Under the pieces are notes generated by a model. It saw nothing but the letters and a program-made list of their open reading frames with translations, was not told the DNA's origin and made no database searches. Below are positions 1 to 7,744 of a stretch of DNA of 64,000 nt, piece by piece. Position 1 is the first letter of the stretch. Every line of letters begins with the position of its first letter. The DNA lies in contig NZ_MAOC01000084.1 of NCBI RefSeq assembly GCF_001884135.1, forward strand, positions 100,972 through 164,971, given 5' to 3'. The position numbers were made by a program, and so were the translations under genes. Source of the stretch: Bacillus nitratireducens (GTDB taxonomy: Bacteria > Bacillota > Bacilli > Bacillales > Bacillaceae_G).

Positions 1-7
1 AATTTTG

Positions 8-34
8 GACGAGAATAGTTATGCTGTTCTCGTC
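8..34 (+). terminator. Hairpin, probable terminator of the gene left of the window
   Basis: GACGAGAA at 8-15 pairs perfectly with TTCTCGTC at 27-34. The T-run behind it is weak (CTTCCCTTTT). It probably ends the upstream gene, which in Bacillus is usually phoR, but that gene is outside the window. Confidence 0.45.
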
Positions 35-188
35 ACTTCCCTTTTATGTTAGTAAACGTTTGTATATATGATAGAAAATAGCCGTTATTTTTCTTCTCTC
101 TATTAGTCATGTTAATATAGAGAGAGGACAGGAACGGTTTTTTTCTGTGGAAAAAATCGTTTCAAATATGTATGGGGAGGTTTGTAGT

Positions 189-2822
189 TTGGAAAAAAAA
201 GTCGTATTAGTAGATGGTAATAATATCGCGTATCGTGCTTTCTTTGCACTACCGCTTTTAAATAACGACAAAGGTATACATACGAACGCAATTTATGGTT
301 TTACAATGATGTTAATGAGGATACTAGAGGAAGAAAAACCGACGCATATGCTTGTGGCGTTTGATGCGGGGAAAACAACATTCCGTCATAAAACGTATAG
401 TGATTACAAGGGAGGACGTCAAAAGACTCCACCTGAGTTATCAGAGCAATTCCCGTTTATTCGTGAGATGCTTGATGCATTTAATGTTCCGCGCTATGAA
501 TTAGAAAACTATGAAGCGGATGACATTATGGGAACGCTAGCGAAGGAAGCGAGTGAGCAAGGGGCTTATGTAAAAGTTATTTCAGGAGATAAAGACTTAC
601 TTCAACTTGTTTCTGATAATACACTTGTATGTATTCCACGCAAAGGGATTACAGAAGTAGATGAATATACGAAAGAAGCTTTATTTGAGAAATATAGCTT
701 ATCACCAAAGCAAATTATCGATATGAAAGGTTTAATGGGAGACCAATCGGATAACATTCCAGGTGTACCAGGTGTTGGTGAGAAGACAGCCATTAAATTA
801 TTAACGCAATTTGAAACGGTTGAAGCAGTGTATGAAAACTTAGATCAAGTGAGCGGAAAGAAATTAAAAGAAAAGTTAGAAGCAAATAAAGAACAAGCAC
901 TTATGAGTAAAGAACTTGCGACGATTATTACAGACGCACCAATTACTGTGCATGTAGATGATATGGCATATAAAGGGTATGAACCAAGTGATGTTATTCC
1001 GATGTTTGAGAATTTAGGATTTACATCTCTTTTAAATAAGCTAGGTGTTACGCCTGAAGAAACAGCTCCAGCTGAGTTAGATGATATTACATTTGATATT
1101 GTGGAAGAAGTTACAGAAGAAATGCTTCAGCAAGATAGTGCGCTTATTGTAGAAGTGCAAGAAGATAACTATCATAAAGCGGATATTCAAGGTTTTGGTA
1201 TTCAAAATGAAAATGGTTGTTACTTTATTTCGGCAGACATTGCCCTTAAATCAGATGCTTTCAAAGCATGGCTTGCAAATGCAGAAATGAGAAAGCATAC
1301 ATTTGATGCGAAGCGAGCTATCGTTGCTCTCAAGTGGAAAGGTGTAGATATTCAAGGGATTGATTTTGATTTATTAATTGCTGCTTATTTACTGGATCCA
1401 GCTGATACAGATAAAGATTTTCGTGCTGTAGCAAAAATGAAAGAAACACATGCCGTGAAATCTGATGAAGAAGTTTACGGAAAAGGTGCGAAGCGTGCAG
1501 TTCCAGAGTTAGATGTAGTAGCGGAGCATGTAGCTCGTAAAGTGCATGTATTATATGATGTAAAGCAAACATTCATTGAAGAGTTAAAAAAGAACGAGCA
1601 ATATGAATTGTTTACAGAGTTAGAATTACCACTTGCGCGTGTATTAGCTGATATGGAAGTAAAAGGTGTAAAAGTTGATACGGAGCGTCTTCGTAATATG
1701 GGAGAAGAACTTGCAGGTAGACTAAAGGAAATGGAACAGGAAATTTATAAGCTTGCGGGAACGGAATTTAATATTAATTCACCGAAGCAACTTGGGGTTA
1801 TTCTGTTTGAGAACTTAAACTTACCAGTTATTAAAAAGACGAAAACAGGCTATTCTACGTCGGCGGATGTATTAGATAAACTTATGGATCATCATGAAAT
1901 TATTCCAAATATTTTACATTATCGTCAATTAGGAAAGCTAAATTCAACTTACATTGAAGGTTTATTGAAAGTTGTACATGAAGATTCATCTAAAATCCAT
2001 ACTCGTTTCAATCAAGTGTTAACGCAAACAGGTCGATTAAGTTCAACAGATCCGAACTTACAAAATATCCCGATTCGATTAGAAGAAGGAAGAAAGATTC
2101 GTCAGGCATTCGTTCCATCAGAAGAAGGATGGATCATGTACGCGGCGGATTATTCACAAATCGAACTTCGTGTGCTTGCTCATATTGCAAATGATCCAGG
2201 GTTAGTTGAAGCATTCCAACATGACATGGATATTCATACGAAAACAGCTATGGATGTATTTGGTGTTGGGAAAGATGAAGTAACATCTAACATGAGACGA
2301 CAAGCAAAAGCTGTTAACTTCGGAATTGTGTATGGCATTAGTGATTATGGTCTTTCGCAAAACTTAGGAATTACAAGAAAAGCAGCAGCGGAATTTATTG
2401 AAAAGTATTTAGAAAGTTTCCCTGGTGTACAAGAATACATGGATGAAATCGTAAAAGATGCGAAACAAAAAGGATATGTGGTTACATTATTAAATCGTCG
2501 CCGTTATATTCCGGAAATTACGAGTCGTAATTTCAATTTACGTAGCTTTGCTGAACGTACAGCTATGAATACACCAATTCAAGGTAGTGCGGCTGATATT
2601 ATTAAAAAAGCGATGATTATTATGGCAGATCGTCTAGAAGAAGAAGGATTACAAGCACGTCTTCTTCTGCAAGTACACGATGAATTGATATTTGAAGCAC
2701 CAAAAGAAGAAATTGAAAAATTAGAGAAGCTTGTACCTGAAGTAATGGAGCATGCAATTGAACTAGCCGTTCCATTGAAAGTTGATTATTCTTACGGTCC
2801 AACTTGGTACGACGCGAAATAA
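189..2822 (+). CDS. polA: DNA polymerase I
   Basis: Family A DNA polymerase for repair synthesis and Okazaki fragment processing. The 877-residue protein has an N-terminal 5'-3' exonuclease domain (about 1-290), a middle 3'-5' exonuclease-like domain (about 310-480) and a polymerase domain. Polymerase motifs are visible: A (DYSQIELR, about residue 653), B (RRQAKAVNFGIVYG, about 702) and C (QVHDELIFE, about 828). The middle domain lacks the DxE metal-binding motif, so proofreading is probably lost, as is usual in Bacillus. I chose the TTG at 189 because GGGGAGG sits 8 bases upstream. An in-frame GTG at 147 would add 14 residues but has no comparable ribosome site. mutM follows after 12 bases, suggesting a repair operon. 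Confidence 0.97.
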   Translation: MEKKVVLVDGNNIAYRAFFALPLLNNDKGIHTNAIYGFTMMLMRILEEEKPTHMLVAFDAGKTTFRHKTYSDYKGGRQKTPPELSEQFPFIREMLDAFNVPRYELENYEADDIMGTLAKEASEQGAYVKVISGDKDLLQLVSDNTLVCIPRKGITEVDEYTKEALFEKYSLSPKQIIDMKGLMGDQSDNIPGVPGVGEKTAIKLLTQFETVEAVYENLDQVSGKKLKEKLEANKEQALMSKELATIITDAPITVHVDDMAYKGYEPSDVIPMFENLGFTSLLNKLGVTPEETAPAELDDITFDIVEEVTEEMLQQDSALIVEVQEDNYHKADIQGFGIQNENGCYFISADIALKSDAFKAWLANAEMRKHTFDAKRAIVALKWKGVDIQGIDFDLLIAAYLLDPADTDKDFRAVAKMKETHAVKSDEEVYGKGAKRAVPELDVVAEHVARKVHVLYDVKQTFIEELKKNEQYELFTELELPLARVLADMEVKGVKVDTERLRNMGEELAGRLKEMEQEIYKLAGTEFNINSPKQLGVILFENLNLPVIKKTKTGYSTSADVLDKLMDHHEIIPNILHYRQLGKLNSTYIEGLLKVVHEDSSKIHTRFNQVLTQTGRLSSTDPNLQNIPIRLEEGRKIRQAFVPSEEGWIMYAADYSQIELRVLAHIANDPGLVEAFQHDMDIHTKTAMDVFGVGKDEVTSNMRRQAKAVNFGIVYGISDYGLSQNLGITRKAAAEFIEKYLESFPGVQEYMDEIVKDAKQKGYVVTLLNRRRYIPEITSRNFNLRSFAERTAMNTPIQGSAADIIKKAMIIMADRLEEEGLQARLLLQVHDELIFEAPKEEIEKLEKLVPEVMEHAIELAVPLKVDYSYGPTWYDAK

Positions 2823-2834
2823 GGACGTGATGAA

Positions 2835-3665
2835 ATGCCAGAATTACCAGAGGTTGAAAACGTTAGACGGACGCTTGAAAATCTTGTAACAGGAAAAACG
2901 ATTGAAGATGTCGTTATTACTTATCCAAAAATAGTAAAACGACCGGATGATGCAGAAATCTTTAAAGAAATGCTAAGAGGCGAGACGATTGAAAATATAA
3001 AGCGAAGAGGAAAGTTTTTGCTTTTATATGTAACGAATTATGTCATTGTTTCACATTTGCGTATGGAAGGTAAGTTTTTACTTCATCAAGAGGATGAGCC
3101 AATTGATAAACATACGCACGTCCGTTTCTTATTTACAGATGGAACTGAATTACATTATAAAGATGTGAGAAAGTTTGGTACGATGCATCTCTTTAAGAAA
3201 GGTGAAGAGTTGAATCAAATGCCTCTTGCTGACTTAGGCCCGGAGCCATTTGATGCTGAATTGACACCGCAGTATTTACAAGAAAGATTGCAAAAAACAA
3301 ATCGTAAAATAAAAGTTGTATTATTAGATCAGCGTCTTTTAGTGGGACTTGGAAATATATATGTAGATGAAGTGTTATTCCGTTCTCAAATTCACCCAGA
3401 ACGAGAAGCAGCGTCTTTAACAGAAGAAGAAATAGAAAGAGTGTACGAAGCAATTGTTACAACGCTAGGCGAAGCAGTAAAGCGAGGCGGCAGTACAATT
3501 AGAACGTATATCAATTCACAAGGGCAAATTGGTTCATTCCAAGAACTTCTAAATGTATACGGAAAAAAAGGAGAACCATGTGTGACTTGTGGTACGATCT
3601 TAGAAAAAACAGTTGTTGGCGGCCGGGGAACACATTACTGCCCAATTTGTCAGCCTAGAATATAG
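2835..3665 (+). CDS. mutM: Formamidopyrimidine-DNA glycosylase (Fpg)
   Basis: Bifunctional glycosylase/AP lyase that removes 8-oxoguanine and other oxidised purines. The 276-residue length is typical. The mature N-terminus is PELPEVE, giving the catalytic proline nucleophile and the essential Glu after removal of Met. The H2TH region contains GLGNIYVDE. The C-terminal zinc finger (about residues 248-272) has CVTC and CPIC cysteine pairs, so it is intact. The gene starts 12 bases after polA, so the two are probably cotranscribed. Gap-filling by PolI after base excision makes functional sense of this pairing. Confidence 0.97.
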   Translation: MPELPEVENVRRTLENLVTGKTIEDVVITYPKIVKRPDDAEIFKEMLRGETIENIKRRGKFLLLYVTNYVIVSHLRMEGKFLLHQEDEPIDKHTHVRFLFTDGTELHYKDVRKFGTMHLFKKGEELNQMPLADLGPEPFDAELTPQYLQERLQKTNRKIKVVLLDQRLLVGLGNIYVDEVLFRSQIHPEREAASLTEEEIERVYEAIVTTLGEAVKRGGSTIRTYINSQGQIGSFQELLNVYGKKGEPCVTCGTILEKTVVGGRGTHYCPICQPRI

Positions 3666-3737
3666 AAAAGAGATAACATCGGATAGGCATTTGTCATATA
3701 CATACAGCAGAGCTATGTATAAGGGAGGAGCTTACCG

Positions 3738-4370
3738 ATGTACCTTTATTTATCTCTTATTTTATTAGCTTTTACATTAAGCTTAGATAGCTGTAGTGTA
3801 GGGCTAACATACGGATTAAGGAGTGTAAGAATTCCACTAAGATCAATTATAATTATCGGGATCTGTTCAGCGGCTGTCATGCTCGTTTCCATGGGAATTG
3901 GACATATGATCGCGAAAATATTTTCACCTGTTATCGCAACGCGTATCGGTGGGCTTGTTCTTATTGGAATCGGGATTTGGGTATTATATCAATTTTTTCG
4001 GAGTGATAAAAAAGAAGAACCGAAGCAAGAGGAGAAGGTTTGGAAATTAGAAATTGCTTCTCTAGGGCTAGTGATTCAAATTTTGAGGAAACCGACTGTT
4101 GCGGATTTTGATAAATCAGGAACTATATCTGCAGGTGAAGCGCTACTTCTCGGTATTGCTCTTTCTGTCGATTCGTTTGGTGCTGGAATTGGTGCATCCT
4201 TATTAGGTTATGCACCTGCTATGATGGCGATATTAGTCGCGGTTATGAGTTCTTTATTTTTATTTATTGGAATGAAGCTTGGTACGGTTTTATCGAATAT
4301 GAAGTGGTTACAAAAATTTACATTCCTGCCTGGGGTATTACTCATTATTATTGGAATTTGGAAAATGTAA
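3738..4370 (+). CDS. ytaF: Sporulation-associated membrane protein YtaF (MntP-like)
   Basis: A 210-residue integral membrane protein with about six hydrophobic segments in two related halves. Each half carries a LSLDS / LSVDS signature (residues about 15-18 and 142-145), as in the MntP/YtaF transporter-like family. Between the halves is a soluble loop with a canonical EF-hand-like calcium loop at residues 123-134: Asp123, Asp125, Ser127, Thr129, Ser131 and Glu134 occupy positions 1, 3, 5, 7, 9 and 12. B. subtilis ytaF lies in the same place and is linked to sporulation. What it transports is unknown. Start is supported by GGGAGGAG upstream of ATG. It is followed by a terminator-like hairpin before coaE. 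Confidence 0.85.
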   Translation: MYLYLSLILLAFTLSLDSCSVGLTYGLRSVRIPLRSIIIIGICSAAVMLVSMGIGHMIAKIFSPVIATRIGGLVLIGIGIWVLYQFFRSDKKEEPKQEEKVWKLEIASLGLVIQILRKPTVADFDKSGTISAGEALLLGIALSVDSFGAGIGASLLGYAPAMMAILVAVMSSLFLFIGMKLGTVLSNMKWLQKFTFLPGVLLIIIGIWKM

Positions 4371-4375
4371 GTATG

Positions 4376-4406
4376 GGCGTGGAACATTAGTTTCGCGCCT
4401 TTTATT
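4376..4406 (+). terminator. Intrinsic terminator after ytaF
   Basis: A ten-pair stem (4376-4385 with 4390-4399, two G-U pairs) with an ATTA loop is followed by TTTTATT. It ends only 16 bases before the coaE start, so it may act as a partial terminator rather than a strict operon boundary. Confidence 0.65.
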
Positions 4407-4421
4407 ATGAGGAGGATTATT

Positions 4422-5024
4422 ATGACAGTAGTAATTGGATTAACGGGAGGCATTGCAAGCGGAAAAAGTACGGTATCAGAAATGTTTCGTGAACTAAATA
4501 TACCAGTTATTGATGCTGATATTATTGCACGAGAAGTTGTAGAACGAGGAAAGCCAGCATATAACAAAATTGTAGAGGTATTTGGAACGGAAGTGTTACA
4601 AGAAGATGGGGAGCTTGATCGACCTAAATTAGGAAGTGTTGTTTTTTATAATGAAGAAAAACGATTGCAGTTAAACAAAATTGTACATCCTGCGGTACGT
4701 GAAGAAATGAATGCACAAAAGGAGATGTACATAAAAGAAGGTATGCAAGCGGTTGTGTTAGATATCCCTCTTTTGTTTGAAAGTAAATTAACAAATCTCG
4801 TTGATCGTATTTTAGTTGTAGCAGTTATGCCGAGTACGCAATTAGAACGTTTAATGAAACGGAATAATTTTTCAGAAGAAGAAGCAACGGCACGTATTCA
4901 ATCTCAAATGCCATTAGAAGAAAAAGTAAAGCGTGCAGATGAAGTGATAAATAATGACGGCACAATTATGGGAACGAAAACACAATTACAGGTAATTTTG
5001 AAGAAGTGGAACATTATTAACTAA
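4422..5024 (+). CDS. coaE: Dephospho-CoA kinase
   Basis: Catalyses the last step of coenzyme A synthesis, phosphorylating the 3'-hydroxyl of dephospho-CoA with ATP. The 200-residue protein begins [10 protein letters not shown] and carries the P-loop GGIASGKST at residues 9-17, with VLDIPLLFE further on, typical of the CoaE family. The ATG at 4422 is chosen because GGAGG (4411-4415) lies 6 bases upstream. The in-frame start at 4407 lacks a ribosome site. Length and motifs are ordinary for the family. The conserved Bacillus neighbours are ytaF and gapB. Confidence 0.96.
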   Translation: MTVVIGLTGGIASGKSTVSEMFRELNIPVIDADIIAREVVERGKPAYNKIVEVFGTEVLQEDGELDRPKLGSVVFYNEEKRLQLNKIVHPAVREEMNAQKEMYIKEGMQAVVLDIPLLFESKLTNLVDRILVVAVMPSTQLERLMKRNNFSEEEATARIQSQMPLEEKVKRADEVINNDGTIMGTKTQLQVILKKWNIIN

Positions 5025-5052
5025 AAAATTGTGAAATTAATGAAAATGCTTA

Positions 5053-5110
5053 GTGACATATCTCCTTTTTGTGTTATACTATTATTGGGATTGGAGATAA
5101 ATAGTATAAC
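5053..5110 (+). promoter_or_regulatory. gapB promoter with CcpN-type operators
   Basis: A sigma-A promoter is visible: GTGACA at 5053-5058, a 16-base spacer, and TATACT at 5075-5080. TGTGTTATACT at 5070-5080 matches the published CcpN consensus TRTGHYATAYW at every position. The same core recurs inverted downstream: GTTATACTATT (5073-5083) is the exact reverse complement of AATAGTATAAC (5100-5110). In B. subtilis, CcpN represses gapB on glycolytic carbon sources. That this site binds CcpN is inference from sequence. Confidence 0.75.
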
Positions 5111-5133
5111 GCATTCAAGGGGGATAACATATT

Positions 5134-6162
5134 ATGACTCGTGTGGCAATTAATGGATTTGGACGTATTGGGAGAATGGTATTTCGTCAAGCAATAAAAG
5201 AAAGCGCATTCGAAATTGTAGCAATCAATGCAAGCTATCCATCAGAAACGTTAGCACATTTAATTAAATATGATACAGTTCATGGTAAGTTTGACGGAAC
5301 AGTAGAAGCATTTGAGGATCACTTATTAGTTGATGGGAAAATGATTCGCCTTTTAAACAACCGCGATCCAAAGGAATTGCCTTGGACGGATTTAGGTGTT
5401 GAAGTTGTAATTGAAGCAACTGGTAAATTTAACTCGAAAGAAAAAGCAATTCTTCACGTTGAAGCTGGAGCGAAAAAAGTTATTTTAACAGCGCCTGGTA
5501 AAAATGAAGATGTAACAATTGTAGTTGGTGTGAACGAAGACCAATTAGATATTACAAAACATACTGTTATTTCAAATGCATCTTGTACAACAAACTGTTT
5601 AGCGCCTGTTGTAAAGGTGTTAGATGAGCAGTTCGGAATTGAAAACGGTTTAATGACGACTGTTCATGCTTATACAAATGACCAAAAAAATATTGATAAC
5701 CCACATAAAGATTTAAGAAGAGCACGTGCTTGCGGACAATCAATTATTCCGACAACGACAGGTGCTGCGAAAGCGCTTGCAAAAGTTCTTCCGCACTTAA
5801 ACGGCAAACTTCATGGTATGGCACTTCGTGTACCAACACCAAACGTGTCTCTTGTTGACCTAGTAGTAGACGTAAAACGTGATGTAACAGTTGAAGATAT
5901 TAATGAAGCGTTCAAAACTGTTGCAAACGGTGCATTAAAAGGAATTGTAGAATTTAGTGAAGAGCCTTTAGTGTCTATCGATTTTAATACAAATACACAC
6001 TCAGCTATTATTGATGGTTTGTCTACAATGGTAATGGGTGATCGTAAAGTGAAAGTACTTGCTTGGTATGATAACGAGTGGGGCTACTCTCGTCGTGTTG
6101 TAGATCTTGTAACGTTAGTTGTTGATGAATTAGCGAAACAAAAAAATGTGCAACATATTTAA
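5134..6162 (+). CDS. gapB: NADP-type glyceraldehyde-3-phosphate dehydrogenase, gluconeogenic
   Basis: 342-residue GAPDH. The N-terminus has the Rossmann motif INGFGRIGR, and the catalytic cysteine lies in SNASCTTNC at about residue 151 with the partner His in TTVHAYT. In Bacillus two GAPDHs exist. This one sits next to coaE and speD as gapB does in B. subtilis, where it works in gluconeogenesis with NADP. Cofactor preference is inferred from that synteny and from the CcpN-type operator upstream, not from a structural test. The start follows AAGGGGG. A strong terminator ends the gene. Confidence 0.93.
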   Translation: MTRVAINGFGRIGRMVFRQAIKESAFEIVAINASYPSETLAHLIKYDTVHGKFDGTVEAFEDHLLVDGKMIRLLNNRDPKELPWTDLGVEVVIEATGKFNSKEKAILHVEAGAKKVILTAPGKNEDVTIVVGVNEDQLDITKHTVISNASCTTNCLAPVVKVLDEQFGIENGLMTTVHAYTNDQKNIDNPHKDLRRARACGQSIIPTTTGAAKALAKVLPHLNGKLHGMALRVPTPNVSLVDLVVDVKRDVTVEDINEAFKTVANGALKGIVEFSEEPLVSIDFNTNTHSAIIDGLSTMVMGDRKVKVLAWYDNEWGYSRRVVDLVTLVVDELAKQKNVQHI

Positions 6163-6172
6163 GTGAACGAGG

Positions 6173-6205
6173 GAGAGGGCAAGTGAAAATTTGCCCTCTC
6201 TTTTT
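6173..6205 (+). terminator. Intrinsic terminator after gapB
   Basis: Perfect ten-base stem GAGAGGGCAA (6173-6182) with TTGCCCTCTC (6191-6200), followed by TTTTT. Confidence 0.93.
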
Positions 6206-6355
6206 AATTTTTTCTGAAAAGGAAAAAAATTATATGAGTATATTTTGGAAAGTGGACATACCACGAAACGTTGGGATTACTGTATTCGTGAATCATTAAT
6301 TTTTTTTAGGGAAAAGTAAAGAGGAAAATATGACAGAAAATCGAAAAAACTGTTG

Positions 6356-6384
6356 TTGCAAAATGAAAATAAACAAAGTATACT
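6356..6384 (+). promoter_or_regulatory. Sigma-A promoter for the speD leader and speD
   Basis: TTGCAA at 6356-6361 and TATACT at 6379-6384 are separated by exactly 17 bases. Transcription should start near 6391, giving a leader of about 150 bases before speD. Confidence 0.7.
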
Positions 6385-6390
6385 AACACT

Positions 6391-6540
6391 CGTAAACTTA
6401 AGAGCTGAGGTACGTAGTCACTACTTAAAGGGTTAGGACCTCTCTGGACTAACTTTCCCCCGTGGTAGTGGAGCAAGCCAAATTGCAAATTAGTTTTCAA
6501 TTCGAACAGTTAGAATAAATTTACAAGGGGGAACTGTAGA
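6391..6540 (+). promoter_or_regulatory. Structured 5' leader of speD, class not recognised
   Basis: The roughly 150-base untranslated leader can fold into nested helices. CACTAC (6419-6424) pairs with GTAGTG (6465-6470), enclosing GTTAG (6432-6436) with CTAAC (6449-6453), which AAA/TTT extends past a small bulge. The apical loop contains ACCTC (6438-6442), complementary to GAGGT (6407-6411) upstream, so a pseudoknot is possible. There is no obvious terminator, so any control would act on translation or stability. I do not recognise it as a SAM, guanidine or T-box class. Confidence 0.5.
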
Positions 6541-6933
6541 ATGGATACTATGGATACGATGGGTCGTCACGTGATCGCTGAACTTTGGGATTGCGATTTC
6601 GACAAGCTTAATGACATGCCGTATATTGAACAATTATTTGTGGATGCAGCACTAAGAGCTGGTGCTGAAGTACGTGAGGTTGCTTTTCATAAATTTGCAC
6701 CACAAGGTGTAAGTGGAGTAGTAATTATCTCGGAATCACATTTAACAATTCATAGCTTTCCGGAGCACGGTTACGCAAGTATTGATGTTTATACTTGTGG
6801 GGATCGTATTGATCCAAATGTTGCTGCAGAATATATTGCAGAAGGTTTAAACGCGAAAACGCGTGAGAGCATCGAGCTTCCTCGAGGCACTGGTAGCTTC
6901 GAGATTAAGCAGAGAGAAACAAAAGCTCTTTAA
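6541..6933 (+). CDS. speD: S-adenosylmethionine decarboxylase proenzyme
   Basis: Makes decarboxylated SAM, the aminopropyl donor for spermidine. The 130-residue prokaryotic-type proenzyme cleaves itself between Glu65 and Ser66 (in [12 protein letters not shown]), converting the serine to the pyruvoyl cofactor. His71 and Cys86 (in VYTCGD) are the conserved processing and catalytic residues. Three in-frame ATGs (6541, 6550, 6559) lie in a DTM repeat. The first is best spaced from the AAGGGGG site. No spermidine synthase gene is nearby. The leader described separately probably controls it. Confidence 0.95.
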
Positions 6934-6961
6934 AAAAGAACATAATTGATTTAAAATGTAA

Positions 6962-6987
6962 AGAGGTGTATAATGCACCTCTTTTTT
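6962..6987 (+). terminator. Intrinsic terminator after speD
   Basis: AGAGGTG (6962-6968) pairs with CACCTCT (6976-6982), followed by a T-run to 6987. Confidence 0.9.
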
Positions 6988-7129
6988 AGTTTATATAAAA
7001 TAGGATCATGATATGTAATAACTTAGAGTGGTCAGTATATAAGAATGAGTTATATAATATTGTATATATATTTTCACATGTAGGTGAGTAGCGAAAAAAT
7101 AAAGATTATATTGTAAAGGAGTGAATGAA

Positions 7130-7591
7130 TTGCGTTGTCCATCCTGTTTTCATAATGGCACAAGAGTGTTAGATTCGCGTCCGGTAGACGAGGGACGCTC
7201 TATTCGAAGAAGAAGAGAGTGTGAAAGTTGTTTAAGTCGCTTTACAACATTTGAAAGAGTAGAAGAATCACCTCTTATCGTTGTTAAAAAAGAAGGAACA
7301 CGAGAAGAGTTTAATAAAGAGAAGATTTTACGCGGTTTAATTAAAGCGTGTGAAAAAAGACCTGTATCTTTAAGGCAGTTAGAGGAAGTGACACAAAGTG
7401 TGGAGCGTGAACTTCGTAACTTAGGTATATCGGAAGTGAAAAGTGATATGATTGGTGAAATTGTTATGGAAGAACTTCGTGATATTGATGATGTTGCTTA
7501 CGTACGTTTTGCTTCTGTGTATCGTCAATTTAAAGATTTAAATGTATTTATTGAAGAATTAAAAGATATACTGCAAAAAGAGAGAGAGTAG
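7130..7591 (+). CDS. nrdR: Transcriptional repressor NrdR
   Basis: Zinc-ribbon/ATP-cone repressor of ribonucleotide reductase genes. The 153-residue protein starts MRCPSC. Zinc ligands are Cys3, Cys6, Cys31 and Cys34 (CPSC and CESC), followed by the ATP-cone domain (about 46-136) that senses ATP/dATP. The TTG at 7130 is preferred because AAAGGAG (7115-7121) lies 8 bases upstream and the protein then begins exactly like the family. The in-frame GTG at 7121 touches the ribosome site. It precedes dnaB and dnaI as in B. subtilis, linking nucleotide supply with replication initiation. Confidence 0.95.
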   Translation: MRCPSCFHNGTRVLDSRPVDEGRSIRRRRECESCLSRFTTFERVEESPLIVVKKEGTREEFNKEKILRGLIKACEKRPVSLRQLEEVTQSVERELRNLGISEVKSDMIGEIVMEELRDIDDVAYVRFASVYRQFKDLNVFIEELKDILQKERE

Positions 7592-7637
7592 AAGGTGTAG
7601 TATATTCTCTTTATATACTGTAAGTAAATGAGATAAG

Positions 7638-7669
7638 AGAGCTAGAAGCGGAAGCTAATAGCTCTTTTT
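7638..7669 (+). terminator. Weak terminator between nrdR and dnaB
   Basis: AGAGCTA (7638-7644) pairs with TAGCTCT (7659-7665) and is followed by TTTT. The 14-base loop makes it weaker than others here. Confidence 0.5.
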
Positions 7670-7744
7670 CGCTAAGGAATTATATAATAAAGATAGAACG
7701 AGTGAAATATAGGTTAGATTGGATGAGAGAAAGGAAAAGCAAGA

